This document shows, in pieces, positions 16,239 through 23,953 of a DNA stretch of 64,000 bases. How positions within the stretch are numbered: the first letter of the stretch is position 1; each line of letters starts with the position of its first letter. The stretch comes from Wohlfahrtiimonas larvae_A (GTDB lineage: Bacteria; Pseudomonadota; Gammaproteobacteria; Cardiobacteriales; Wohlfahrtiimonadaceae): NCBI GenBank assembly GCA_040394195.1, contig JBEBSR010000002.1:60634-124633 (forward strand), in the 5' to 3' direction. The notes below the pieces were generated by a model that saw only the letters and a program-made list of their open reading frames with translations, was not told the origin of the DNA and made no database searches. The position numbers were made by a program, and so were the translations under genes.

Positions 16239-17380
16239 AAGGTAATTATAAAAATCTGTATCAATTGGTGAAAAATGCAATTGATACAGCATTTAATCTC
16301 GATGATTTTGCAGAAATCATTCCTGATTTATATGCGTTGAAAGATTGCCCACAAGATCCTTATTTTCATGGTGAAGGCAATGTTTGGATTCATACTGAGT
16401 TAGTGGTGAATGCTTTATTGAATGATGCAAATTTCCAAAAGGAATCAGAAGAAGCACAGTTTATTTTATTCATTGCGGCGCTTTTGCATGACATTGCAAA
16501 ACCAGATACAACGGTGATTGATCCTGATTCTGGGCACATTCGTCAACCTGGGCATTCTAAACGTGGCATGCTCGATGCTCGGATTATTTTATGGCGTTTA
16601 CAAGTGCCATTTACAATCCGAGAGGCGATTTGCAATCTCATCGAAGTGCATCAATTGCCATTTTGGTTGTTGAGTGATGATCAGCGAGAAGATCCTATTT
16701 TTGTAGTGAATCGCTTATCTTGGGATGTTTCCTTGTGGCATTTATATCTATTAGCAAAAGCGGATATGCAGGGCAGGGATTATGAACATAAAGCACAAAT
16801 GCTCGATGAAATAGAGCTGTTCCGATTATTTTGTGAAGAGCACGATGTATTGCATCAGCCGAAGCAATTTGTGGATGATCATACGCGCGTGCATTATTTT
16901 CGTGGTGCAAATGTTCAGCCTGATTTCCCATTGTTTAATGAAGGCGGCAGCGAAGTCATTCTAATGGCAGGCTTACCAGCGAGTGGGAAGAATCATTGGG
17001 TGGAAAAGCATTGCAAAGGTTTGCCAGTGGCCTCGTATGATGATGCTCGTGCACATTTGAAATTGCGCCATGGTGAAAATGAAGGAATGGTAACACATTA
17101 TGTGCAGGATCAAGTGAAAGCATGGCTTCGCAAAAAAGAGCCATTTGTATGGAATGCCACGCATTTATCGAAAGAGATGCGGGAGAAAGCTTTGAATTTA
17201 CTCTATGCTTATAATGCTAGCGTTAAAATTGTCTATTTAGAAGCAGATGAAAAAATGATTCTTTCAAGGAATCAAAAGCGTGATAGCACATTGAGTAATG
17301 ATCGCTTATTGAAGATGCTGTTTAAATGGTCAGTGCCTAAACGCATCGAAGCGAATGAATTGATTTATTGGCAGGATTAA
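16220..17380 (+). CDS. HD phosphohydrolase-polynucleotide kinase fusion, RNA end-healing enzyme
   Basis: 386 residues in two parts. Residues about 45-215 are an HD domain with metal ligands His58 (WIHTE), His90-Asp91 (LLHDIAKPD) and Asp182 (AKADMQG). Residues about 245-386 are a P-loop kinase: Walker A GLPASGKN (251-258), an Asp pair in SYDDARAH (272-279), and an arginine-rich lid (SRNQKRD, 349-355). The fold order matches end-healing enzymes that remove 3' or cyclic phosphates and phosphorylate 5'-OH ends before ligation. GGAGGAG at 16208-16214 sets the start, five bases away, inside the ligase gene. Partnership with the ligase is strongly implied by overlap. Assignment of the HD domain as the 3'-end phosphatase is inference. 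Confidence 0.82.
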   Translation: MSLLTVKGNYKNLYQLVKNAIDTAFNLDDFAEIIPDLYALKDCPQDPYFHGEGNVWIHTELVVNALLNDANFQKESEEAQFILFIAALLHDIAKPDTTVIDPDSGHIRQPGHSKRGMLDARIILWRLQVPFTIREAICNLIEVHQLPFWLLSDDQREDPIFVVNRLSWDVSLWHLYLLAKADMQGRDYEHKAQMLDEIELFRLFCEEHDVLHQPKQFVDDHTRVHYFRGANVQPDFPLFNEGGSEVILMAGLPASGKNHWVEKHCKGLPVASYDDARAHLKLRHGENEGMVTHYVQDQVKAWLRKKEPFVWNATHLSKEMREKALNLLYAYNASVKIVYLEADEKMILSRNQKRDSTLSNDRLLKMLFKWSVPKRIEANELIYWQD

Positions 17381-17384
17381 TTTG

Positions 17385-17410
17385 AAAAGCTCAATGTTGA
17401 TTGGGCTTTT
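17385..17410. terminator. Bidirectional terminator between HD/kinase gene and exported protein B
   Basis: AAAAGCTCAAT (17385-17395), loop GTTG, ATTGGGCTTTT (17400-17410), 11 pairs with one G-T. Nearly the same sequence as the hemB-side terminator at 13961, as expected if it was duplicated with the exported-protein gene. Confidence 0.8.
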
Positions 17411-17424
17411 GTTGAATTATGCTC

Positions 17425-18465
17425 TTAAAAATTCGCCACCTCTATTTTGCCATCAATGAAAGTGAAAATTGGATTATAGCGCAACACTTTTCGGCTATAA
17501 ACATTGCGCCAACGCAATGGAGAACTCAAAATTTTCTTTTTGAGGTTAAATCTAAATAATTTACCATCTGCATAGATTTCTAAATCGTAATCATCCATTG
17601 TTAAGGGTTCTGACTTCCACACACTCGTATCTAATGTGAAATATTCATCTAAGATTTGGCTGAAAATGATATTAAAATAGCTATCCACACTATCATTGCC
17701 TTGGAAATGCGCCATATCTGTCGCACCCACATCCACAATTCTACGAATGGCTGCTTTATCTTTTTTCACAATAGCATGGCGAATCTCATTATACTTTTCC
17801 CACAAAAGCTGACGATTCACCACAGTATCTTCAAAAGGTGTAGAATCATGAATCCATCTAAAAGGGTGTGGATGATTCACATAAATCTCCCGTGATGCCA
17901 CAAGGTTTTGAATATCAAAATTATTCGCATCTTTTAATGATGGCAGTTCTTCAATCATTATATTATGACTTGTAAGCTCTTCTGCTAAAGTAAAGTCTGA
18001 TTTCTCAACAGATAAAGGATATGGGTATTGGGAATCATCTCCATCCTCTCTTTTTTTGTAAGTAAAGCGAATGTTACTTACGGGTTTGCTCTCTATTTTG
18101 CCACTATTAGGATTTTGAACCATAGCAACAATCGCAACATCACAATAGCCATCATCCCCTGGTTCTAAATAATGCCCAAAATTCAAAGCATCCACTGTTA
18201 AAGTATTTTTACCTTCATTCATTAATGGTGTAATGGGTTGCATTAAACTTATTAATTCAGGGATTCCTTCCTGCACATTCTCCGTACTGAATAGATAAAC
18301 ACCATTCAACTTAGCACTGCATAAGATCAGATTTGCTTTAAATGTCATTTGGTACTGTACTTTTGTGATTGGGTTATTTGGATTTGCCTCCACAATTTTT
18401 AGGCTGAATAGCAACAATAGTAAAAGGATAAGATTATTGTGAGTTTTTTTAAGAAGATTGGTCAT
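17425..18465 (-). CDS. Exported protein B, paralogue of the gene at 14009-15046
   Basis: 346 residues from the ATG at 18465 (MTNLLKKTHNN). Signal peptide residues 1-30, very Leu-rich (LILLLLLLFSLKIVEAN). The mature region aligns end to end with protein A: LTSHNIMIEELPSLKDA versus LTSNNITLEDYPPLKDA, and SSPLRWRNVYSRKVLRYNPI near the C terminus. The open frame extends to 18549 but the extension is part of conserved upstream DNA rather than signal peptide. Family unknown; exported location inferred. It converges with the HD/kinase gene, separated only by the terminator, so any link with RNA repair would be by location, not by operon. Confidence 0.7.
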   Translation of the reverse strand: MTNLLKKTHNNLILLLLLLFSLKIVEANPNNPITKVQYQMTFKANLILCSAKLNGVYLFSTENVQEGIPELISLMQPITPLMNEGKNTLTVDALNFGHYLEPGDDGYCDVAIVAMVQNPNSGKIESKPVSNIRFTYKKREDGDDSQYPYPLSVEKSDFTLAEELTSHNIMIEELPSLKDANNFDIQNLVASREIYVNHPHPFRWIHDSTPFEDTVVNRQLLWEKYNEIRHAIVKKDKAAIRRIVDVGATDMAHFQGNDSVDSYFNIIFSQILDEYFTLDTSVWKSEPLTMDDYDLEIYADGKLFRFNLKKKILSSPLRWRNVYSRKVLRYNPIFTFIDGKIEVANF

Positions 18466-18650
18466 AACTACATGTTTATTTGTGTGATTTATTAAATATG
18501 GCTCAAGGATAGCATTTTTGTATTTATGATCCAAATCGGAATAGAGCACATCTTTGATTTGAGCAGATTAATTCAAATACACTTTAATATTAATCGGCGT
18601 ATAATGCTCTGCCATTAATTTAATTAGAGACATAAGGTTTATATTTTAAA

Positions 18651-19358
18651 ATGGATATTCAGCATCTGGAATCGGTCGAAGCAATTTATGGCGTGCAATT
18701 GCCAGAAGTGTATTTGAGATTATGCCAAGATGGTTTATTGGAAACAGGCAAATATGGTTCCATGTGGTACGGCACATATTATGCAGAGCGTTTAAAGCAT
18801 CCGACACTATTATTTTTGAGCAATGAATTTGAATTGATCGAAGATAACAGCATCGCAGAAGTGGCTGAATGGGTGAATGATGATTTTTCTCCTGAAGAGT
18901 TCACATGCATTCCTTTTGCAATGAGCGGCGCGGGCGATTATTATTGTGTAGCTTATCCGAAAGAAGATAACGATGGTGTTGATCCTGTCGTGATTTATCT
19001 CCCGCATGATTACAATGAATATACGTATTTAGCGAATAACTTTGTTGACTTCTTTTTTAGGCATTTTCTGGAAGCATTAACAGATTTAAGCTTCTTTGAT
19101 TTAGAAGATGAAAAATTCCCCATTAAAGAAGCTTTGCATCAATCATTATTGGCGCATCAGCCTTATTTATCAGAAGAGCAATTTGAAAAGCTTAAAGATA
19201 TTTTAACGCGCGAGATTCAAACATTTGAAGATATTCATGTATTGCCAAAACGCACGATTGTCGATAAATATGTGGGCTATCTCAGTAAAGAAGAATTTAA
19301 ATCCATCATTGAATCTATGATTCCTTTTGAATTTTTGGATCAAGAAGTTAGCTTTTAA
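18651..19358 (+). CDS. SMI1/KNR4 (SUKH) family protein
   Basis: 235 residues. The N-terminal 130 residues show the SUKH pattern: an opening helix, VQLPEVYLRLCQDG, hydrophobic strands with YGTYYAERL, then FIPFAMSGAGDYYCVAYP (written here from residues about 83-102, with CIPFAMSGAGDYYC) and DPVVIYLPHD. The C-terminal 100 residues are a helical extension. Many SUKH proteins are immunity proteins against secreted toxins, others have housekeeping roles. No toxin gene is adjacent, so immunity is possible but not shown. Its end overlaps the end of the convergent TetR gene by 11 bp. The ATG has a weak AAGG about 13 bases upstream. Confidence 0.75.
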   Translation: MDIQHLESVEAIYGVQLPEVYLRLCQDGLLETGKYGSMWYGTYYAERLKHPTLLFLSNEFELIEDNSIAEVAEWVNDDFSPEEFTCIPFAMSGAGDYYCVAYPKEDNDGVDPVVIYLPHDYNEYTYLANNFVDFFFRHFLEALTDLSFFDLEDEKFPIKEALHQSLLAHQPYLSEEQFEKLKDILTREIQTFEDIHVLPKRTIVDKYVGYLSKEEFKSIIESMIPFEFLDQEVSF

Positions 19359-19944
19359 CTTGTAAGCCATTCATCAACGTTGTCCAACAATTAATCGCCT
19401 CAGGCAATCGCGCTTGGGGCTTTTCATCATTGGCGATCCAAAAAGCAGCTTCTGTCAAAGCACCATTAATGAATACCGCGAGCGCATTGGCATTGGTTTT
19501 TTGAATGTAACCTTCAGTCATACCTTTACATAATAATTGCTCAACAGACTCAATGCATTGCATCTGGATATGGGTTAATTCACTGCCCAAAACGGATTTT
19601 GCATCGATCAGCAATATTTGCTGAATTTCATGATCCAACACCATTTCTAAATAAGCTTTCCCACGATTATATAAGCCTTGCCAAGGGTTTTCAGCTTCAT
19701 CAGAAATTTGCAGTAATTCTACATCAATTTCAGCATCAATCTGCTTCACAACTTCTGCAAATAAGCCTTTTTTGCTACCAAAATGATGATACAAAGCACC
19801 GCGTGTTAAACCTACAGAAGCTGTAAATTCATCCATAGAAGTATTGGCATAACCTTGCTCTGCAAATGCAATTCGTGCTGCAGATAGCAATTTTAGCTGT
19901 GTTTCTTCCATCATCTGTGCGCGCTTATTGGTGGCTTTTTTCAT
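19348..19944 (-). CDS. TetR-family transcriptional repressor
   Basis: 198 residues from the ATG at 19944 (MKKATNKRAQ). The helix-turn-helix is residues about 15-60: AARIAFAEQGYANTSMDEFT then GLTRGALYHHFGSKKGLFAE, the AcrR/TtgR-like pattern. The C-terminal ligand domain is helical and uncharacterised. It is divergent from an MFS transporter with a 116-bp gap containing two copies of CATAC-N5-GTATG, so it almost certainly represses that transporter and itself, and is released by an inducer that the pump exports. The longer frame to 20013 would begin within the operator region and is rejected. Confidence 0.88.
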   Translation of the reverse strand: MKKATNKRAQMMEETQLKLLSAARIAFAEQGYANTSMDEFTASVGLTRGALYHHFGSKKGLFAEVVKQIDAEIDVELLQISDEAENPWQGLYNRGKAYLEMVLDHEIQQILLIDAKSVLGSELTHIQMQCIESVEQLLCKGMTEGYIQKTNANALAVFINGALTEAAFWIANDEKPQARLPEAINCWTTLMNGLQVKS

Positions 19945-19978
19945 TCCTGATCCATCTAAAAAATTTTCAACATTGTAA

Positions 19979-20007
19979 TTGACATACATCGCGTATGCAA
20001 ATACAAT
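19979..20007 (+). promoter_or_regulatory. Promoter of the MFS transporter gene
   Basis: TTGACA (19979-19984), 17-bp spacer, TACAAT (20002-20007): a perfect -35 and a five-of-six -10 at ideal spacing. Expected start of transcription is near 20014, 47 bp before the ATG. Both operators overlap or flank it. Confidence 0.75.
19983..19997. promoter_or_regulatory. TetR operator 1
   Basis: CATAC-ATCGC-GTATG, a perfect dyad that overlaps the end of the -35 hexamer and the spacer of the MFS promoter. Same core as operator 2, whose centre lies 35 bp downstream. Confidence 0.65.
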
Positions 20008-20015
20008 TCGCAAAT

Positions 20016-20034
20016 CACATACGTGATGTATGTG
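20016..20034. promoter_or_regulatory. TetR operator 2
   Basis: CACATAC-GTGAT-GTATGTG, a perfect 7-bp dyad around five bases, just downstream of the predicted transcription start. Occupation of both operators would block the promoter. Confidence 0.7.
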
Positions 20035-20060
20035 AATAAAACATTATTGAGGATTCACTT

Positions 20061-21257
20061 ATGGCTTCGTATGCCACTTTATTGAGAACCCCAGGCGCCA
20101 AGGGATTTGTATTGGCGGGATTATTAGCAAGGTTGCCTGTTTCGATGACGGCGATCGGCATCATCACAATGCTCTCTGAAATGAATGCAAGCTATACATT
20201 AGCAGGCGGTGTTGCAGCTGTATTTACATTGAGTTGTGCCATTATTGCGCCACGCATTTCACGTTTGGTGGATCGCCATGGGCAGAGCAAGGTTTTGCCT
20301 TATGCCGCAATGATTGCTTTATTGAGCATTTTGAGTTTATTAGCTGTGGCACATTGGCAATTACCATCATGGTTGCTGTTTGTATTCGCCGTATTGGGTG
20401 GATTTACACCAAATATGTCTGCAATGGTTCGTGCACGTTGGACGGAAATCTATCGCGGCAAGCCAGAATTACAAACGGCTTATGCATTAGAAAGTGTGTT
20501 GGATGAATTGTGCTTTATTGTTGGGCCACCATTATCAGTAGGATTATGCGTGGGATTATTCCCACAAGCAGGTCCATTACTGGCAATGTTATTTTTAACC
20601 TTGGGCGTAACAGCATTCGTTGTACAGAAAAAGACAGAACCAGCCGTGAGTGATGTAGAAGTTTACAATGCTTCAGTTTTTCGCTTAACAATGGTGAAAA
20701 CATTAACATTATTGATGATTTTCTTGGGCATCATTGTAGGTACAATTGATGTGGCAAGCGTTGCCTTTGCTAAAGCTCAAGAAATGCCAGCAACTGCGAG
20801 TTTAGTTTTATCATTTTATGCAGTGAGCTCATGTGCTGCAGGTTTAATCTTTGGCATGATGCAATTTAAAACATCATTGGCAAAGCGCTTGATGATGGCT
20901 TCGATTGCCACAATGTTATCCAGCATTCCTTTATTGATTGTATGGAATATTACATCATTATCCATCACTGTATTTGTGGCAGGATTTTTTTTCTCACCAA
21001 CGATGATTACAGCGATGAGTTTGATTGAAGAAAATGTGCCTGATGAACAATTAACTGAAGGTTTAACTTGGTTATTATCAGGTTTAGGTATTGGCGTTGC
21101 GTTAGGTGCTGCAATGGCTGGCTTTGTGATCGATGAATACAGCGTACATTCAGGCTTTATGGTTGCGTTATTATCCAGTGTATTTGTATTGCTCACAGCG
21201 TTATTTGTGCAGAGACTACAAAAGCGCATAGAAGTTGCTGATCCTTGCAATATTTAA
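20061..21257 (+). CDS. MFS transporter under TetR control
   Basis: 398 residues with about 12 transmembrane helices. The MFS loop motif between helices 2 and 3 reads RISRLVDRHGQSKVLP (about residues 65-80), with the second half repeating the six-helix plan. A GAGGA Shine-Dalgarno (20049-20053) stands seven bases before the ATG. The gene is divergent from a TetR regulator with strong operators and promoter, the usual arrangement of a drug or metabolite exporter. Substrate not inferable. It ends at an 11-bp hairpin terminator, so it is a single-gene transcript. Confidence 0.87.
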   Translation: MASYATLLRTPGAKGFVLAGLLARLPVSMTAIGIITMLSEMNASYTLAGGVAAVFTLSCAIIAPRISRLVDRHGQSKVLPYAAMIALLSILSLLAVAHWQLPSWLLFVFAVLGGFTPNMSAMVRARWTEIYRGKPELQTAYALESVLDELCFIVGPPLSVGLCVGLFPQAGPLLAMLFLTLGVTAFVVQKKTEPAVSDVEVYNASVFRLTMVKTLTLLMIFLGIIVGTIDVASVAFAKAQEMPATASLVLSFYAVSSCAAGLIFGMMQFKTSLAKRLMMASIATMLSSIPLLIVWNITSLSITVFVAGFFFSPTMITAMSLIEENVPDEQLTEGLTWLLSGLGIGVALGAAMAGFVIDEYSVHSGFMVALLSSVFVLLTALFVQRLQKRIEVADPCNI

Positions 21258-21284
21258 CCTGATATTCCTAATAAGAAAATGATG

Positions 21285-21312
21285 AACTGCTCAATTTTAT
21301 TGAGCAGTTTTT
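21285..21312 (+). terminator. Intrinsic terminator after the MFS gene
   Basis: AACTGCTCAAT (21285-21295), loop TTT, ATTGAGCAGTT (21299-21309), then T-rich to 21312. Perfect 11-bp stem. Confidence 0.85.
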
Positions 21313-21426
21313 GTGTCACGCAATTAAATCTTGAAAAAGTGCCAATTTTTGAAAAATTATTTATGCAGATGAGCGCTCAGCGATTATAATTGTTTCATTT
21401 CAAAACTATAGGCAATTTATAATAAT

Positions 21427-22950
21427 ATGGGAAGTTTCTATTTTTTACAGATTTTCACGGTAGTTTTTCTACTGTCCATCGCTACAGCACTCTTTAATAA
21501 ACGCATATTAAAGTTACCTGCTGCGATTGGTGTACCAATTGTTTCTGCAATTTTTGTTTTCTTATTGCAATGGGCAGTGAGCTTATTTGGTAATAATGCT
21601 TACGTTAAAATTAATATTGTAGAAATCGAATCTGCTGTTCGTAGCATTGATTTTTATGATTTCTTAATCAATGGTGTGATCTGTTTCATTTTGACATCAT
21701 CAGCATTGAAATTCCGCCTCTCAGATTTAAGAACATATTTTAAACCAATCGCAATTTTAGCAAGTATCGCTTTGGTTTTATGTGCAATGTTCTTTGGTTT
21801 CACATTGTATGGCTTCCAAATTTTAGTGGGCGATCCTGTTAGCTGGTTAGTATTATTGCTATTGGGCGCAGCATTGGGCGCGACAGATCCTATCGGCATT
21901 AAAGGTGTTTTAAGTTCAGTGAAAGCACCACATCATTTGATGGTTAAATTAGAAGGCGAATCATTGTTCAACGATGCTGTGTGTATCGCATTGTTCATGA
22001 GCATTTTAGCGATCGTTAAAGGTGGAGAATTCACAGTTGAAGCTTTCTTTGCTGATTTAGCTTATGAAGTATTCGTTGCTGTGATCATCGGTGTTGTATT
22101 TGGTCTGTTCGTGTTGAGATTGTTAGATGGCAAACATGAAATGGAATCATTGATTCTATCGACAGCATTCTTAGCAACAGGTTCTTATTTAGTGGCATTG
22201 TATGCGCACGCTTCTGGTCCAATCGCTTGTGTTGTGGGCGGTTTGATTGTAGGTAATCGTTGGCAGGATATTTTAAAAGAACAAGAAATTAATGAAATCA
22301 ACCATTTCTGGCATACAGTTGAAGGCATCATTAACTCGTTCTTATTCACTTTGATCGGTATGGAATTATTCATCATCGATTTCAATAGCGATTTGTTATT
22401 GGGCGGCGTTGTTGCATTTATCATCCTTCATTTATCACGTTTTGCAGGTAACTTCTTAGCATTCGTACCATTTAGATCAGTGAGAAGAAAAAGTTATCAT
22501 GGTAGTTTGGCAATCTTATCTTGGGGCGGTGTTCGTGGTGGTATTTCATTGGCATTGGTTTTGGCAGTTGCAAATGTCCCACAATTATCTGAGTACAGCA
22601 GTATTTTGATTGGTTATACATTTACATGTGTGTTGTTATCAGGTTTAGTGTGCGGTTTAGGTTTGCCAGGTGTGATGAATGCTTATTATCATAATCCTAA
22701 TGAACCAACTGAAGGTTTTGCTGGCTGGTATCAAAGAATGTGCCATAAAATGAACTACAGTGGCATGAAGTACATTGTGACTGAAGAGAAAGATGGTCAA
22801 GAAGTGATCTCTATCTATAATCCTGAATGTTTGGTGGATGAAGCGAAATTAGAAGCTGCTGAAGAAGAAAATGATAAGGAATTAGTGGAAGAGATCCAAG
22901 ATCAATTGGATACTAAAGTGAAACAATTGGAAAATTCAGAGAATTTCTAA
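21427..22950 (+). CDS. Na+/H+ antiporter, CPA1 (NhaP-like) family
   Basis: 507 residues with about 12-13 transmembrane helices and a hydrophilic C-terminal tail rich in Glu (about residues 430-507). The CPA1 ion-binding signatures are GAALGATDPIGIKG (TM5) and EGESLFNDAV (TM6), where the ND pair marks an electroneutral Na+/H+ exchanger. WGGVRGGISLALVLAVA further along is also typical. It exports Na+ (or K+/Li+) in exchange for protons for pH and salt homeostasis in the inner membrane. The start is the ATG at 21427; the Shine-Dalgarno is poor. A perfect 14-bp terminator follows. Confidence 0.92.
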   Translation: MGSFYFLQIFTVVFLLSIATALFNKRILKLPAAIGVPIVSAIFVFLLQWAVSLFGNNAYVKINIVEIESAVRSIDFYDFLINGVICFILTSSALKFRLSDLRTYFKPIAILASIALVLCAMFFGFTLYGFQILVGDPVSWLVLLLLGAALGATDPIGIKGVLSSVKAPHHLMVKLEGESLFNDAVCIALFMSILAIVKGGEFTVEAFFADLAYEVFVAVIIGVVFGLFVLRLLDGKHEMESLILSTAFLATGSYLVALYAHASGPIACVVGGLIVGNRWQDILKEQEINEINHFWHTVEGIINSFLFTLIGMELFIIDFNSDLLLGGVVAFIILHLSRFAGNFLAFVPFRSVRRKSYHGSLAILSWGGVRGGISLALVLAVANVPQLSEYSSILIGYTFTCVLLSGLVCGLGLPGVMNAYYHNPNEPTEGFAGWYQRMCHKMNYSGMKYIVTEEKDGQEVISIYNPECLVDEAKLEAAEEENDKELVEEIQDQLDTKVKQLENSENF

Positions 22951-22969
22951 TAAACCTGATTAAACTTCT

Positions 22970-23007
22970 AAAAACCTCAAAAGTTAGCAATGGCTTTTGA
23001 GGTTTTT
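22970..23007. terminator. Bidirectional terminator
   Basis: AAAAACCTCAAAAG (22970-22983), 10-base loop, CTTTTGAGGTTTTT (22994-23007): a perfect 14-bp stem with T5 on both strands, between the antiporter and the converging HNH-like gene. Confidence 0.88.
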
Positions 23008-23009
23008 AT

Positions 23010-23864
23010 TTATTTTACAGACTTTAGTGATTTATCTGTCCCTGTTATATAAGAATTTTTGATTGCTGATGAGATAATAGATTGTTTAGATTTGTTGCTG
23101 AGTTTTTTCTGTTTTTGTTTAAGGTTGTTTATTGACCATTTTATATGATCTAAAATAACCATTGGTAACTGATTAGCAAGTAAAGGATTTGTTTCTCCTT
23201 TAGTGAATAGTTGTGCTGGTGTAATTTCCTGTTTTTCCCAGTTGTCACTAAATATATAAAAGATAAAAAATGGTAAACGGAGAACAGAGTAGTATCTATG
23301 TGGATCATCTAGAAATATAGCAGAACCATCTCCTTGAGCTCGTTCTAATGTCATAATAGATTCCATATCTGTTAAGCCCCAATAATCACTTTCCCGTTTT
23401 ACCGTTGCGTAATAAATATCTACATTACAATCACCTTTTAAAATACAATCTTTAAATTTTGCTAAAAGAACTTCGTATGCAGCTTTGTCACAATCCCATA
23501 AATCAGTTTGAGTAAGGGAGTTATATTTTAACAAGCGCCAAAATATAGAGATCAAACATAAAATATGGTCATCACTAATTGTGAATGATTCAGTTTGTTT
23601 TCTGTAATTAGCTATTCTCTTAAAAATATGTTCTGCAAATTTACCTTCCCAATTTGAAAATTTTCGTTCACATTTTGTGCACAACATTGGGATTTTAAAA
23701 CCATCTTGAAGTCTTTCTTCAGGATTATCCATTGCCCTAATAAACCCTGTTTTGCTTGTTTCTTTTATCCAATCACTTACAAATTTGGGAACCAAATGAG
23801 ATTCTTGTAGCGGGGATTGATCATCACCACATAATTGGCATTCATTAAAATTAATAGTGTTCAT
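23010..23864 (-). CDS. HNH-like zinc-finger protein, possible nuclease
   Basis: 284 residues. The N-terminal 80 residues have the HNH/treble-clef look: NECQLCGDDQ (C-x2-C), ESHLVPKFVSDW with the His expected of an HNH core, RAMDNPEERLQDGFKIPMLC, and CTKCERKFSNWEGKF (second C-x2-C). The remaining 200 residues are helical and not recognised. I recall similar CxxC-ESHxxPKF-CxxC proteins widespread in accessory regions of bacteria; whether they cut nucleic acid is not known to me. It is AT-rich compared with hslUV behind it and lies alone between two terminators, both signs of an inserted single gene. The ATG is set by position; Shine-Dalgarno is weak. Confidence 0.65.
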   Translation of the reverse strand: MNTINFNECQLCGDDQSPLQESHLVPKFVSDWIKETSKTGFIRAMDNPEERLQDGFKIPMLCTKCERKFSNWEGKFAEHIFKRIANYRKQTESFTISDDHILCLISIFWRLLKYNSLTQTDLWDCDKAAYEVLLAKFKDCILKGDCNVDIYYATVKRESDYWGLTDMESIMTLERAQGDGSAIFLDDPHRYYSVLRLPFFIFYIFSDNWEKQEITPAQLFTKGETNPLLANQLPMVILDHIKWSINNLKQKQKKLSNKSKQSIISSAIKNSYITGTDKSLKSVK

Positions 23865-23894
23865 TAATGTTGATTCCGTTGTTTTGAATTGAAA

Positions 23895-23932
23895 TAAAAA
23901 AAGCTGAATCCGATTGTATCAGATCCAGCTTT
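23895..23932 (-). terminator. Intrinsic terminator after hslU
   Basis: On the minus strand a 15-pair stem (23918-23932 with 23900-23914, two G-T pairs, three-base loop) is followed by eight T (A-run at 23895-23902 on the plus strand). It ends the hslVU transcript. Confidence 0.87.
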
Positions 23933-23953
23933 GAGTTTATTTAAAGCAGGGAA

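Larger units (their letters stand above)
17385..18536. repeat. Copy B of the 1.15-kb duplicated unit
   Basis: Counterpart of 13961-15117, in the same orientation (gene on the minus strand), including terminator, gene and about 70 bp upstream. The two copies enclose the RNA ligase and HD/kinase genes, making a direct-repeat-flanked segment that could be gained, lost or amplified by recombination. Confidence 0.75.
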
